NCBI GenBank assembly: GCA_040437565.1 | Contig: JBDOQK010000005.1 | Location: 186,001-250,000 of the forward strand | Reading direction: 5' to 3' | Length of the DNA stretch: 64,000 bases | Origin: Albugo candida | Taxonomy: Eukaryota > Oomycota > Peronosporomycetes > Albuginales | Shown: positions 12,549 to 24,513 of the stretch, piece by piece | How the letters are laid out: every line of letters begins with the position of its first letter | Numbering within the stretch: position 1 is the first letter of the stretch | Translations under genes and position numbers: made by a program | Notes under the pieces: generated by a model | What the model was told of the DNA's origin: nothing | Database searches by the model: none | The model's input: only the letters and a program-made list of their open reading frames with translations

Positions 12549-13683
12549 ATCGAAAGAACTGGATCGCTTAGCACTTACGTGTCAGCAACATCACCTACAA
12601 ACAAAGCAGCGCGATGGATTACCCGAGTGGAAGATCCCACCCTCACTACCAGCTGGAATTGCAAGCGCAACGGCACTGAAAAGAGATCAAATGCATCGAA
12701 GAATCCATCAGAGACAAAGCGAACCTTCGAAATCTGTGCCACTGTATTTTGCGTGGAATTATGACGATCCGAATCGAGACAAATGCCACCAGCTACGTGC
12801 AGAAAGTCAGACTTGCTTGAATCAGCTTCAGTCATCGCCGCAATTGATTTATGAGGAGGAAAAGAAGGAAGATGTATTGAATGAAGATGAGAGTCAGTGT
12901 ACTCAGACTCTGAATGCTTTATCATTATGTGATGTGGTAGATGGCAACACCAAAATGGTTGCTAGTGAGAAGCCATGCACTGAACAGATAAAAGAGAAAA
13001 AAGAGAATGATCGACCAGTGGATCATTCACAGACTTCGAAAATCTATAAGTCAAAAGTTATTGCAATAAAGCCTTGTAGGCGGAAGGCTGAGCAATGCAG
13101 GGGTAAGAGTGATGAGGCATACGGAGTAGCGAAGCGTCTGGAGAGAGACTTATTCGCTAATTTGTTATCCGACGAAAGCCACGACACAGTGGAAGCCTGT
13201 CATTCGCAGAGCTGCATTGATCATGAGATTCCTGATAAGACCGACAAGAAGCAAAACGAGTCCCATAGTCTACTAGCTGATGAAGGTGTCCAGCAGACGA
13301 GTCGCGAGACTAATACACCGTGGAAGTCTGAAAGTGCCCGCTGGTCTAAACCGAATATTGTGAAATTCGTGGAAGCAAGTACTCAGACTACTTCAGATTA
13401 TATCGACTATATCGAAAGACGAAACTCTTCGACACAAACAACAGCAGAGTATGTTTTCGACAAACCACATCGTGCATGCAATGAAGCGGAACAGAAAGGA
13501 AAAAATACACGTAGATCGATGACAACGCGACGTAAGCCAATCCAGCGGAATTTAAAAAAAGAAAGTCCGATCTTCCTTTATCAGAGATACCCCCCTGAAT
13601 CTCAAAGATTATGCGAACGAACAACCTATAAGACGTCATTTAGCAAACGGAAAAGCAAAATGTCGCTGTCTGAAAAACTTTGA
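12514..13683 (+). CDS. Unrecognised low-complexity protein with paired TQT motifs
   Basis: A single open frame of 389 aa from ATG 12514; the frame extends upstream only to a TTG at 12502. I do not recognise the family. The N-terminal 60 residues are helical and charged (RRIWRVSKELDRLALT). The middle is acidic and Lys-rich, probably disordered, and the C-terminus is strongly basic. Around residues 285-315 two near-identical elements occur: EASTQTTSDY and SSTQTTAEY. TQT is the core of the dynein light chain LC8 (DYNLL) binding motif, and paired motifs are typical of LC8-dimerised scaffolds. A cytoskeletal or centrosomal role is possible but inferred. It is divergent from RFWD3. The first 35 bp of the CDS also appear at 10910-10944 because of the contig overlap. 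Confidence 0.7.
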   Translation: MSEGYQRRIWRVSKELDRLALTCQQHHLQTKQRDGLPEWKIPPSLPAGIASATALKRDQMHRRIHQRQSEPSKSVPLYFAWNYDDPNRDKCHQLRAESQTCLNQLQSSPQLIYEEEKKEDVLNEDESQCTQTLNALSLCDVVDGNTKMVASEKPCTEQIKEKKENDRPVDHSQTSKIYKSKVIAIKPCRRKAEQCRGKSDEAYGVAKRLERDLFANLLSDESHDTVEACHSQSCIDHEIPDKTDKKQNESHSLLADEGVQQTSRETNTPWKSESARWSKPNIVKFVEASTQTTSDYIDYIERRNSSTQTTAEYVFDKPHRACNEAEQKGKNTRRSMTTRRKPIQRNLKKESPIFLYQRYPPESQRLCERTTYKTSFSKRKSKMSLSEKL

Positions 13684-14020
13684 ATACGCAATTTGGTTCT
13701 AGCTTTCTACTTACGTCAATTTTCTTGGTATCGTTTCACATATGAGCGAGGCATTTCCTTTATCACCCTACGCTTGTAAAGCTTGATCTCTATCAACATG
13801 ATCCAGTCAGATTTTATTACTGAAAGCAATCGGATCATTTGGAAATTTGGCGATCCGAGTGCGCTTTGGGAGACATCGACAATAAAGAGACTCAGCAACA
13901 AGGTACAGAGGATGAAGAACCGAAGAACCCTGCGAAGTGTTGATACGCGAAGCTGTAATTCAAAATAGATACTACGCAGCAATGTGATCGAACTATACAT
14001 CCCGACGCGCTGACTCCAAC
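13684..14020. other. Intergenic region between convergent genes
   Basis: 337 bp between the 3' ends of the TQT-motif protein and the small basic protein. Only short open frames are present and I call nothing here. Confidence 0.6.
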
Positions 14021-14548
14021 TTAATCATCCAATTGGTACATCTCTTGGTAAAAGTCTGCAATTCTTGCTTCCAGTCGATCTTTCTCAAGAACAGGAACCG
14101 ATTTTGCCTGAATAATAATATGTGGAGGCAACGGTGTGTATGGAGAAATGTCTTCACGTGCGGCCAATTTGCACGCATCAGCTAATATTCCAACGCTTAT
14201 CGATGGGGAAGCCGTCACCGTCTTTTTTGAAGCGAATGATATCTTTTTCTGTATTTGAAGCTTTTTCCTCTGATAGTACTCGGCGCAGTTTGGGTCTAAT
14301 AACAATTGACTAATATGTTCAATTCGCTCTCTCTCCTCAATGTTGTGCGCATTTCCATTGCGTTCAATCGAATCTAAAAATTGATCTAAACGACTGCGAA
14401 CTTGGTAGGGTATCGACGCGTTTCGTCCATTTGATTTGATTTTCTTGTTTTTTGAGTCGCTCGTGGGAGCTGATTGAGACGATATTTTAGCCGCAATGCG
14501 TCGAGCTGCTTCTTGTTTGGAGCGAGCGATGCGATCGTCCAAATCCAT
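14021..14548 (-). CDS. Small basic conserved-looking protein, function unknown
   Basis: 175 aa with an ATG start. The N-terminus is Ala/Arg/Lys-rich and probably helical (RSKQEAARRIAAKIS), followed by a basic linker (SKNKKIKSNGR). The body is helical, with DPNCAEYYQRKKL and a Pro-rich IHIIIQ-like segment near the C-terminus (YTPLPPHIIIQAKSVPVLEK). No domain is recognised. The codon pattern and clean open frame support a real gene. Its ATG is 12 bp from the first possible ATG of TAF5 on the other strand, and 60 bp from the more likely one. The two must therefore share a very small promoter or overlap in their 5' UTRs. Confidence 0.6.
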   Translation of the reverse strand: MDLDDRIARSKQEAARRIAAKISSQSAPTSDSKNKKIKSNGRNASIPYQVRSRLDQFLDSIERNGNAHNIEERERIEHISQLLLDPNCAEYYQRKKLQIQKKISFASKKTVTASPSISVGILADACKLAAREDISPYTPLPPHIIIQAKSVPVLEKDRLEARIADFYQEMYQLDD

Positions 14549-14607
14549 GATCTGGTTGAATGTCGCACGAAGGTATATCGTCCAGGGGAATTCATGCTAT
14601 TTCTCTC

Positions 14608-17378
14608 ATGAATTCATACCAAGCGCCGACTTTGAACGCTTCTAACGGAGAGGGTGCTGGGACGTCGTCAACGGAAATAGGAGGAAATTGCATGCAATCG
14701 AACGGGAGTCATATTGATTTCGTTGCCGAGTCTCAGACGGTTACAACAGCTATGGAAAACACGGCCGAAACCAAATGTGTAGCATCCCGCAGCACGAACT
14801 CCGTTGATACTTTATTGGTGAGATATTTGGAAAGTTTGGGATATCAAGTTATACCATCCAAAGCGCTATCAAATGCGCCGGAAGACGCAACCCAACAAGA
14901 GAGCAATTCACTAGCAGCCGAGTCAAACAAAACGGAGCACACCATACCAAATGGAGCTGTTCAGCGTTCTTTGATGGAATATGCAACGACTGTGGGGTTG
15001 AAAGCGCATGAAATTATGTTTAATCATCTTGTAAGTCTTTCTTATTCTTTTGATCTCTTATCAGCCACTCAATAATTTCTGAAGCTATTCCATGGACTAG
15101 AAGGCTCCAATCCTTACCGATATGAGGAATCGTATCGAAAGTTAATGGAATGGATCTGCAATTCGCTCGATATGCTCAAAGTACGCATTATCTTTTACAA
15201 AGAAAAAGTGTTTTGATCTCAGAATTTTCGTTATAGTATGAGCTTCACGGAATCGCGTTCCCGCTGTTCGTACATTCGTACTTGGAATTGATGATGAAAG
15301 GATTCGAAAAAGAAGCAAGAGGCTTTTTCATACGTCACGCAAAAGATCATTTTCGTCTACATCAAGAAGAGATAAGGATGCTGAGTTTGATTTCAAAGGT
15401 CGAACATCTCAAAAAAAGTGAGTACGCTCAACAGCGTATGCACAGCAGATTTCACATACAGCTGAGTATGCTATCGTTTCAACTGTTGAATGCATTCGTC
15501 AAACAAGAACAAATGTTTTTATTATTGAGCATACTGAACACACGTATTCAGCTATCAGTTACGAGTTTTCATCCTGGTCTCCAGATCCAGCAATTAAACG
15601 ATACGGATGCGTCCCTAATCGGGTCAAATCTTGTCGATCCGGTGATTTGGGATCAAGGGAAGAACGAGCAGAAAAGATCATTATCAGAACACGTCGCGGA
15701 TGATATCTTTCTTCAAGCTAGATCAAACGAGAGCGAGATTGGAATCCCGACTACACAGGGCGAATACAGTATGTCGTATCTGGTTCAGATAGCTGGAGGG
15801 TATGGCTCTCACGTTGGAGATCTGAACGTAATTCCGATATGCTGGGGTGTTCTGCCGGAGTGCAAAATACCAAGATTGGATAATTCGGATGCGATTATAC
15901 TGGACGACGAAAACTCTGCGAACAATACTAACGTCGGAGGTCACAATGGTGTTCCCGGCGTTCCAGCAGCCATACAAAGTAATGATAACAATGACAAGAA
16001 AACCGCTCCACTTGACATATCGAAATCAACCAGTGCAGATGACTTGGATCCAACACAAGCTTTCAGCAATGAAGAACGAACTTTGGATGCAACAGCTATC
16101 GAATCACAACGCAAATCTAAGCGTTTCAAAACCGAGAATGAAGCAAGCAGTACCAAAAACGTACTAAAAGAGATTGGTCCGCTTCCAGATCGGAAAACGC
16201 CTTTTTTTGCCGATATCATGGAAAAATTAGTATTACGTGAGCTGGCTGAGACGAAGGTGGCCGTCATGGAAGATTTACGCTCACGTGTCTCACTCGGCAA
16301 GTCAAATCTCCCGTCGTCATTGTGCTTTACATTTCTCAATGCCTCGACGCACATCACAAACATCGCATTCAACAGTGACGCAGCACTAGTGGGAGCAAGT
16401 TGTGAAGATGGCTCATTCCGTGTCTGGCGGAACGATAATCAACCTCTCGGTACACCCACCGGCGCTGTGGCCTCTCGAAATACTCCCAACGAAAATGAAC
16501 TGCGCGCAATTCTCCGAGGTCATTCAAACGCAGTATATGGAAGTTCTTTTTCACCAGATAGCCGCTTTGCGTTGACGTCATCGGCGGATTCAACTATTCG
16601 ACTATGGAGTTTGGCAGCCCGAAGTAATGTTGTTGTCTATCGATCTCACAGCGGGTATCCTGTATGGGATGTGGAATATGGGCATTATGGGTACTACTTT
16701 GCGTCTTGTTCGATGGACCGTACAGCACGACTGTGGAGTACAGATCATATCACGCCTTTGCGGATATACGCTGGACACTTATCCGATGTCGACTGCGTGC
16801 GTTTCCACCCAAATCATCATTATATAGCTACGGGTTCCAGCGATAAAACTGTCCGCTTGTGGGACGTTCAAACGGGAAAATGCATTCGAGTATTCACGGG
16901 TCATTTCCATGGAGTGAAATGTTTAGCATTTTCTAGAAACGGGCGATATTTAACTAGTTCTGGAGATGATCAGTATATAAATATTTGGGATTTGCAAGCT
17001 GGCAAACGACTGGAGACTTTGGTGGGTCATTGCGACTCTGTGACATCTTTGGATTTTAGTTGTGAGAGTAGTGTTCTTGCAAGCGGTGGAATGGATGGTA
17101 CAGTACGATTTTGGGATATGCAGACTCTGACTGCCAAATCGGTTCTTCCATTTGCAGCTCGAAACGATAGCACCCGGAAACTTCCTTACGACCATCAACA
17201 ATCCGGCCACAATGTCGGAAAGCACGTACATTACTTGCAGTCCGATGCACTGAAAAATTTCCAGTCATCTCAATTTTTACTGAAAACTTTGAGAACGAAG
17301 CAGACTCCGATTTACAAATTGCAGTTTACTCGCCGTAACCTGCTACTTTGTGGGGGAGTCCATATGTCCACAGAGTAA
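14608..17378 (+). CDS. TAF5: TFIID subunit TAF5 (LisH, NTD2, WD40)
   Basis: Three exons: 14608-15030, 15085-15180, 15237-17378 (introns 54 and 56 bp), 886 aa. An in-frame ATG at 14560 would add 16 residues; I prefer 14608 because 14560 lies almost on the divergent neighbour's start. Order: LisH-like motif (LLVRYLESLGYQVI), a linker, the TAF5 N-terminal domain 2 (YEESYRKLMEWICNSLDMLK then YELHGIAFPLFVHSYLELM, split across exons 2 and 3), an acidic linker, and six WD40 repeats (for example TSSADSTIRLWSL, ATGSSDKTVRLWDV, ASGGMDGTVRFWDM). TAF5 is the scaffold of TFIID (and of SAGA in some lineages), bridging TAF subunits in the nucleus for RNA polymerase II initiation. The combination of LisH, NTD2 and WD40 is specific to TAF5. 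Confidence 0.94.
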
Positions 17379-17452
17379 TTTGAATACAATAACTAGACTT
17401 GGGGCTCTGCAAGATAATGGAGTTCTATTAAACTTTGTGCACACTTTTTTCT

Positions 17453-18250
17453 TCACCTTTTCCGATGCGCAAAAAGTTCAAAAATGAGCTTAGTGACAGT
17501 GATTGCAGCAGCAACAGCGCTCGTGCATACAGCAATTTTGATCTGCTTTTGCATGGTATCCATTAGGTCGTGTAAATGTGCTTCGTGCTGGGCTGCGTAC
17601 TTGCCCATAACATCCGGCTCCAAGTTGACTAGATCACCAATCTTTTTCTTTGGTAGCGTGACGCAATTTTGAGTGTGCTGGATCAACATGAGCGTAAACC
17701 AATTCTCGTCGCGATTCACTTGACACACCGTGAGGCTGGTGCCGTCCACCGCAATGTAGCTTTTGGGAAGTACATGATCCAGAATCTTTTTCGACGTTTG
17801 AATTTTCACCCAGAGAGATTCAATTTCCTTTGTGAAAGATAGAATAGTTCCTGTGCCATCGACATGACCTTGGACAAAATGACCGCTGTTGCGAGCATCC
17901 GCGCGGATACTTCGCTCGATATTGACGAGATCACCAGGCTTCAATTGTCCCAAATTTGTACAACGTAAGCTACAAAAAAAAGTGAGCTTGGAGTACTATT
18001 CCGTTCATCATGAACGATCTTACGTTTCCGGAGCCACTCCAAATGTGAAGCCTTTGTGATCGAATTTTGTTACGGTCAAACATGTACCGTTTATTGCGAT
18101 ACTACACCCGATATAAGCACCCTCTAATGCAAGTTTAGCTGCTACAGCAAGCTCGTATCCTGCAGCTACTTCTCCATTCCAGAGTAAGAGGTTGTCATGC
18201 TGTTGCATGGACACAACTGTTCCGATTTCTTCGACAATTCCCGAAAACAT
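17453..18250 (-). CDS. Riboflavin synthase with a C-terminal hydrophobic tail
   Basis: Two exons (18250-18024, 17969-17453; 54 bp intron, donor GTAAG) encode 247 aa. Two lumazine-binding barrels are seen: the N-terminal MFSGIVEEIGTV with NGTCLTVT, and the second with GHFVQGHVDGTG and DGTSLTV. The enzyme dismutates two 6,7-dimethyl-8-ribityllumazine molecules to riboflavin, the last step of vitamin B2 synthesis. Bacterial and fungal enzymes end shortly after the second barrel. Here about 40 residues follow, including a 24-residue hydrophobic stretch (about 219-242) and a final AHRKR, which looks like a tail anchor. It is convergent with TAF5 with 74 bp between stops. A partial copy of exon 1 at 18808-18950 is a contig-overlap artefact. 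Confidence 0.92.
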
Positions 18251-19407
18251 ATGAAAGATACAAAATGAAATATTATGCTTAAATATAAAATGAGACGGGT
18301 TATACGATCAGAGAAATCACAAACTCTAGAGTCAAACATGAATATGTATGCAGCATCATGCGCCTTGGCCACAAGTATCTTTGGCAGGGAGCAAAAGTGC
18401 CAGTTCATGATGGTGAAGCTTCGCATCATCATAACCTTGTTCGAAACGCGTATTATGCGCGTCTATATTTGCACTGAGATGAAAGGATGTGATAGTCTGA
18501 CGACGCCATTGCCACGGACGTACGATCAATTGCCTTGGGTGTTGCACAGTATCTAGATCAAGACAATTGCTACTTCTACGAGAAGAAAGCTCCATATGTG
18601 GCGCAATTGCTGGATGAGGACTGCGTATTTGACGAGGTAAGTACTCATCTAATATTGAGTTGATACATTTCGTCCAACCTCCACAATAACTCGAGAGTTT
18701 TTCTGCANNNNNNNNNNNNNNNNNNNNNNNNNNNNNNNNNNNNNNNNNNNNNNNNNNNNNNNNNNNNNNNNNNNNNNNNNNNNNNNNNNNNNNNNNNNNN
18801 NNNNNNNCCGATATAAGCACCCTCTAATGCAAGTTTAGCTGCTACAGCAAGCTCGTATCCTGCAGCTACTTCTCCATTCCAGAGTAAGAGGTTGTCATGC
18901 TGTTGCATGGACACAACTGTTCCGATTTCTTCGACAATTCCCGAAAACATATGAAAGATACAAAATGAAATATTATGCTTAAATATAAAATGAGACGGGT
19001 TATACGATCAGAGAAATCACAAACTCTAGAGTCAAACATGAATATGTATGCAGCATCATGCGCCTTGGCCACAAGTATCTTTGGCAGGGAGCAAAAGTGC
19101 CAGTTCATGATGGTGAAGCTTCGCATCATCATAACCTTGTTCGAAACGCGTATTATGCGCGTCTATATTTGCACTGAGATGAAAGGATGTGATAGTCTGA
19201 CGACGCCATTGCCACGGACGTACGATCAATTGCCTTGGGTGTTGCACAGTATCTAGATCAAGACAATTGCTACTTCTACGAGAAGAAAGCTCCATATGTG
19301 GCGCAATTGCTGGATGAGGACTGCGTATTTGACGAGGTAAGTACTCATCTAATATTGAGTTGATACATTTCGTCCAACCTCCACAATAACTCGAGAGTTT
19401 TTCTGCA
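18108..19407. repeat. 600 bp identical direct repeat flanking a gap (unmerged contig overlap)
   Basis: Bases 18108-18707 recur as 18808-19407 around the 100-N gap 18708-18807, with both copies abutting it. The first copy contains the start of riboflavin synthase exon 1 and a truncated 3' part of the patatin-like gene (18356-18707). The second contains a truncated riboflavin synthase 5' end (18808-18950) and the intact patatin 3' end. Collapsed, the patatin stop and the riboflavin synthase start are only about 105 bp apart. Confidence 0.93.
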
Positions 19408-20171
19408 TTGGAGTGCACCACATCACATACTAATTGTGAAGAATGGAACCATAAATCCGCCCAAGTATTGTATTTTTCGCATTTTACACCTTTAAAATTA
19501 GAAAAGGCGCCATCAATGTACCATTTTCCATGCAGAGATAGAAAGGGTCGACCAGTCAGAGCAAAAGGAACCAACGCTGATGCAATTATCGAATTCGCTA
19601 AATCTTCCACACTGTCCCATTTTGTGAATTGCTCCGCCTTCATTGAAGGAAACTCCGTTGCAACAATCGAGAGGTTTTTGTCGTGTATTCGTCTTATTAC
19701 CGCTGGTCCATCATCTTCCCAAAGATTATAAACAGACTCAACGATTGCATTTGCAATTTTACCATAGCCGCTGTACCAGCGCGCTTTTTTGAAGCACTTC
19801 ACTGTAGCTTCTCGCATGACTCTCCACGCTTCACGTACATCGGTTTCAGAAGCTAACAAGGTCGCCGTCCAAGCACCACCAGAGCACCCAGAAAAGTGAC
19901 AATCTGATAAAACAAAGTGTTCCTGTAGATACGCCGCAATTCCCATCTGATAGACAAAACAACCTGCGGAAGCCGTGAAAGCAATTTCAATTGGTGGTAG
20001 TTCTCTTTCAGCCACTCCTTTCTCATCCAGCGCAATTGGTTGCGTGATTTCAATCATCGGACGTTCTTCATATTCAGCTGTTTCATCCAAATCTGACTGC
20101 ACATCAATCGATGCTTCATTTACAGAGTCGGAGCGATTATTATCGCATTCGGTTATCGAAATTGTTGCCAT
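19056..20171 (-). CDS. Patatin-like phospholipase domain protein
   Basis: A single exon of 371 aa with an ATG start. The patatin fold is indicated by the oxyanion-type segment FTASAGCF (about residue 65), the nucleophile elbow FSGCSGGAW (GxSxG), and the dyad aspartate in YIDGAFSNF. The catalytic Ser-Asp dyad therefore appears intact. The family hydrolyses acyl chains of phospholipids, galactolipids or triacylglycerol. The first 55 residues are acidic and likely disordered; no signal peptide is seen, so a cytosolic or lipid-droplet location is more likely than secretion (inference). It is transcribed in the same direction as riboflavin synthase, whose start follows about 105 bp after the patatin stop, and divergently from the gene at 20491. 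Confidence 0.85.
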   Translation of the reverse strand: MATISITECDNNRSDSVNEASIDVQSDLDETAEYEERPMIEITQPIALDEKGVAERELPPIEIAFTASAGCFVYQMGIAAYLQEHFVLSDCHFSGCSGGAWTATLLASETDVREAWRVMREATVKCFKKARWYSGYGKIANAIVESVYNLWEDDGPAVIRRIHDKNLSIVATEFPSMKAEQFTKWDSVEDLANSIIASALVPFALTGRPFLSLHGKWYIDGAFSNFKGVKCEKYNTWADLWFHSSQLVCDVVHSNAEKLSSYCGGWTKCINSILDEYLPRQIRSPHPAIAPHMELSSRRSSNCLDLDTVQHPRQLIVRPWQWRRQTITSFHLSANIDAHNTRFEQGYDDAKLHHHELALLLPAKDTCGQGA

Positions 20172-20490
20172 GATTCTTTGTCGTCGAAATATAATTTCGG
20201 AATGGAGTGCAGAGTATGAATGAAAAGTCTATCAGGCGTTTTCCGCAGCTTGTCTTTGTATGTAGCGGACTTTAGTGGTCACGATGACATCACAAAATGA
20301 CTAAGTTACGCAACTTGAAGCAAGTGATCGTTAACTGTTGGCCAATAAACAACGGTACCATAATTCTGGTACTCAAGAGGTGCTCCGATAGATGAGCCTT
20401 CCGATTTACGATCGAATAGACGTCAATCTAAATATGGTGTACCACGCATGATAAAAACCAAAAGGGACAGCGTTACAGCCACTCGACTAC
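20172..20490. promoter_or_regulatory. Shared upstream region of two divergent genes
   Basis: 319 bp between the patatin-like gene (minus) and the HNH-like membrane protein (plus). It must hold both promoters if both models are right. I see no specific element that I can defend. Confidence 0.4.
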
Positions 20491-21537
20491 GTGGTATTAG
20501 CATCATGGGTTCATTACTTTTGTGATTTAGTGCCAGACACCCGTCATCATCCAAAAATGGGAAATTTAGCATCGGAACCCGAGACGCGCTTTTGGAAGCG
20601 CTTCTACACCAATGTGACTATCAATCAGCATACTACGCACATAGAAGAAATCGAAGATACATCACCCATGAGTCCCTTAGCTCTGGCATCCGATGCGTGT
20701 GCAGGAGGCATCATTTTTTGGTCCGGACTTTCACTAGCTCAGGTGATGCAAAAGTGTTTGCGAGTTTCGAGCGCTACACCCATTCTTCCTCAAGTGATCG
20801 GATGTATTTCCATAGCATGTTTGTCTACAGCATCCGTTTGGTATGCAGCTCTACCAAGAAAGCTCTTGCTGGATTATAATAAATCTACTTCGGATCAGTG
20901 GAAGAAAATTACGACATTGTACGAGTACATGACCGCGTTTTATCACATGAGAATGCAAACGACGTCTTTGAGTATGCATCCTATATATTGTTTGATGGGT
21001 TTTATTATTTTCAGAGTCCTGGGCGGTCGAATGCTTGCGATTGCTCCGAGTGATTATCGCTTTCTTGGTGCCTTCCATCGGTTTGAGTCATCCGCAAGCG
21101 CTACTCAAATGTACGCTGGCGATAAAATACGACTCATGATGCAATCTTTTGGTCGGAGAACAGGATGTCATACATGCGGAAGTCGACGTCATTCATTATA
21201 CCACGCGGATCATATGCCACCGAATGAGTGAGACTTGTGTATTTTTTATCACCACTACCCTCTGACATCTTTTTTCAGATTTGCGAAACGGGATAATGCG
21301 GGTTTGATGAATCGATGGCTTGGCCGAACCGTTCGTCAGCGCTACTATCCACAATGTCAGACTTGTTCCAATATACAGGGACCACTGGTTAAACAAACAG
21401 GGTCAAATCGCTGGTCTCGAGCATCAAAGCTGCAATCACATTGGAAAGAATTCAGAGCGTACCATCTGACCGGATTTTGGCTCGTTCTATTTGTCTCAAT
21501 ACCATCCACCACGAAAAGTCTTCAACCCTCGTCATGA
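20491..21537 (+). CDS. Membrane protein with a C-terminal HNH-like zinc module
   Basis: Two exons, 20491-21227 and 21279-21537 (51 bp intron, donor GTGAG, acceptor TTTTTTCAG), 331 aa. An alternative start at 20557 gives MGNLAS, a textbook N-myristoylation signal, and 309 aa; which start is used is unclear. Two or three hydrophobic segments lie in the middle (around LALASDACAGGIIFWSGL and VIGCISIACLSTASVWYAAL), and another near MHPIYCLMGFIIF. The C-terminal third has GCHTCG, then HADHMPPNE, then YYPQCQTCS. The spacing of CxxC, a DH motif and a second CxxC is like HNH zinc folds, and the exon junction falls inside it. A last hydrophobic stretch is close to the C-terminus. I do not recognise the family by name. 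Nuclease activity is not implied. Confidence 0.72.
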
Positions 21538-22381
21538 GACTGCTGCTGCGCTCCATAGAAACTTGCTACGATTGAACGAACGCGGTAGTTGCTAGAAACG
21601 CTCGACTGCAGGTACCAACTGCTTTTATGCTTTTGATTCTGGGCCTGAAGTACATCGTACTTGGCAGTTTATAACTAAATACATTAGGATATCTCAATAA
21701 TCTCGTATGAGCCATCATTATGGCCTATAGCATAGGGACAATTCGTAGACCTCATTCCTCTTTAGTAAACTCGAGCATCCAGGAATGATTCTGACACACA
21801 ATATGCTGCTAGCGTGTTTTCAACTGCAAAAAGAATGAGAGTTGTATTGATAAGGAAAAGCCGCCGATCGACACATTACCACGTAGATCCTGAGTGAACC
21901 AATTCCCTACATCACGAACATTAAAAAACACACTAAGATGTCAACATGAAATTGAGCAGCAGATTCGTGGGACATTGCAGAAACTTTCGGCTAATCAANN
22001 NNNNNNNNNNNNNNNNNNNNNNNNNNNNNNNNNNNNNNNNNNNNNNNNNNNNNNNNNNNNNNNNNNNNNNNNNNNNNNNNNNNNNNNNNNNNNNNNNNCT
22101 ATTTATCTATCTACTTGATTCTAATTATTAAAAAAAACAGGTATTATTTTTTCAGCTGGTATATAAGTACACAACTCATTGTTATTTTAATCACAAAGTC
22201 AAGGTACGAAATTACGGAAGCTATTTCTGAGCCATTCAGGCCATTTGACAACTTACTCGACACGATAAAAAAGCATTCACAAACTGAGACCGTGCCAACC
22301 AGAGTGAGGTTTCCACCATATCTTTCAGAGTACTCAATAGTGATTCTGTATTGATCAGAAACCCCACCGAGCGGATAAATC
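21538..22381. other. Intergenic region with a gap lacking shared flanks
   Basis: The 100-N gap 21999-22098 has no detectable overlap between its flanks, so sequence of unknown length may be missing. The rest is AT-rich with only short frames. I see no gene. Confidence 0.55.
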
Positions 22382-23620
22382 TCAAGTGCTCAATATGCTC
22401 ACCCGAATGCTCGAATGCCAAACCAATAATTGTGAAGCCGCAGCTGTGATAGCAAGCGCTTGTAAAAATACAATATCTTGTCTGTGCTCAATACGCTCCA
22501 ACAAGCGTTGATCATTAGTTGACTGAGTGTATAAATGTTGCAATCGTCGCAATCCGCGTTCTTTGAACCCCAAGGAGTAAGCCGCACTACATCCATGGGC
22601 GATGACCGGAAATATAAGTTCATCCATTCTTTTGCATCGACCCGAATGCGGCAAAGTTGATTGATTACTAGCTGTTGCAATTCATGGAGCTGCGTGTAGT
22701 GAGTCAGCCTATTTCTTGCATCACAAACAAGTTCCGAATGTAAAGTGATGGTGTCTTCACTCTGAGTTTTGGAGCACGGAGATGACGGCGTCTGATCATA
22801 TCTTTGAGCGACGTCGGCCATAAAGCGCTCAGCATCATGCGTTCTCCGCGTGTTTCGAGTTTGTAGCATTTTGACATATGCAAATGCAATAGATACCGAG
22901 CAGAACGAAGCTGATAAATTCTTCCGAAACCAAAACATGCTCTGGCTCAGAAGGTTCCAATGAGGTTCTAGTTGGCCTTTTGCTCAGATTGCCGTCATAC
23001 AAATTGATGGAGCCTGTGCTGGCCGGAGAAGTTAAATCATTCGTCGAAATGACTTTCTCAAGCTCGCCTCCGACGTAATCACCATTGTATTTTCTGAAAT
23101 ACATTCCGCTTGCCATCTCCAATAAGAATCGTTTATCGTATCCTGATTTCTGTCCTACGAAATTGCGTTTGGCATAGACATAAGAGTGTCCCAAATCCGT
23201 TGTATTTGTTGACGGAAGTCGATTGAGGATTGGTAAACGAGCTTGGGATGCCGTTGTAGATCGATGGCACTCCAGTATGATGGTGCTATGCGAAAAAATA
23301 GTCACCCAATTGGTGGGACCCGTGCGAAGCCAAGTGATTGCTAACTGCTCACCGACACTGAATCGGGTTCGATGCCGCGTATTTTTCGAATTGAATCATT
23401 TGTCAGAGCTTTAAAGGAACCGAAAGTGTTGTCATGAATTCTCGTACATCAAATCTCCTTTCCAATCTTCGTCTGACGAAGCGGCTCTGGATCTCAGTTC
23501 GGGAAGCTTCATAACATCTTTGTTCTCCGGGATTTCACAATATATATTGCTTGCTTTCGGAGATATCTCGATATACAAGAGATAGAAGTAGGTGGCTCGT
23601 CTGCATGCATCACCAGTCAT
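22382..23620 (-). CDS. Unrecognised single-membrane-span protein, model incomplete
   Basis: Several consecutive minus-strand frames read like one protein. The first exon begins MTGDACRRATYFYLLYIE and ends at 23448. A 90 bp intron (donor GTACGAG, acceptor CAG) joins it to GEQLAITWLRTGPTNWVTIF at 23357. The next exon carries Tyr/Arg-rich sequence and a hydrophobic span (FISFVLLGIYCICI). Then the frame changes to a helix-rich part (DAERFMADVAQRYDQ, LHELQQLVINQL), and changes again, without a convincing intron, to RGLRRLQHLYTQSTNDQRLL up to the stop at 22382. Either two introns are hard to see or the gene is damaged or miscalled. I cannot assign a family. The ends are approximate. Confidence 0.4.
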
Positions 23621-24513
23621 TCCTGTCCAAGTGATTATTCAGCACGGACAATCGCGCGAATTGCGCTTGACGACAAGGACTCAATCGCAATAGAGCGTCC
23701 CTAGAATAGTACAAGACGCTGATTGGACAATATCGATACCTTGGGAAGGTACGTTATATCATATATACTCACGTACAATTTGATACCTTGGCATGGAGCA
23801 CCTGATAGACGGAAAAGATCACGCACGTGACCAGTATTTCCCCACATTTCATAATTTCTATTGACATAGAGGCTATAAACGCATGCATTACTTACGAATA
23901 ACTTTGCTCACATAATCTTTCGGTATGCTTTCAAAGGGCATGCCTCACGCTTATACTGCGCCTGTCGTGAGGATAGAAAGAACATTACCGAGCAGTAGTG
24001 CAGTGTTTATGCGCAGACACTTGCTTATGATTCACAAGAAAACTCTTCGATGTCCGTAATTTTTCGCTTTCCAAGCAATTACCAAATACAATTAAAACAT
24101 TATCAGATGTTAACCAGCATTCACGACTCAGTGCAACTTTACGCCACTCAGATGTTGAAGAGTCGACAGTAACTTTGTAGTTTCCTGCATGGCATTACCG
24201 GAGGAAAGTACTCCTATAGAGTAATCGAAGATAGGGTACAAAAGATGTGAGTGATTCTCGCTCTCCTGCTGCAAGAAATCGAAAGTGCAAGAAAAAGCAC
24301 CTACGCAAGGAGAGCGACGAAGTAGGTAGAATCTCTCAATTTTTTTATGCTCTATATGGAATGCAATAAATGTCACTGAGTTTCTATGTAAAGAGATATG
24401 ACAGCTGGCAATGCACTGGCATGTCAGCATTATACTGACCTGAATGCTCAAAATCGCCTTGAGAGTTCTTGAAGTATCTCACTCTTCAATTTACCATCTA
24501 CAAGTAAGCTACT
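23621..24513. other. Intergenic region
   Basis: This lies upstream of the divergent pair at 23620 (minus) and 24514 (plus). It has AT-rich sequence with only short open frames, and I see no gene in it. Confidence 0.5.
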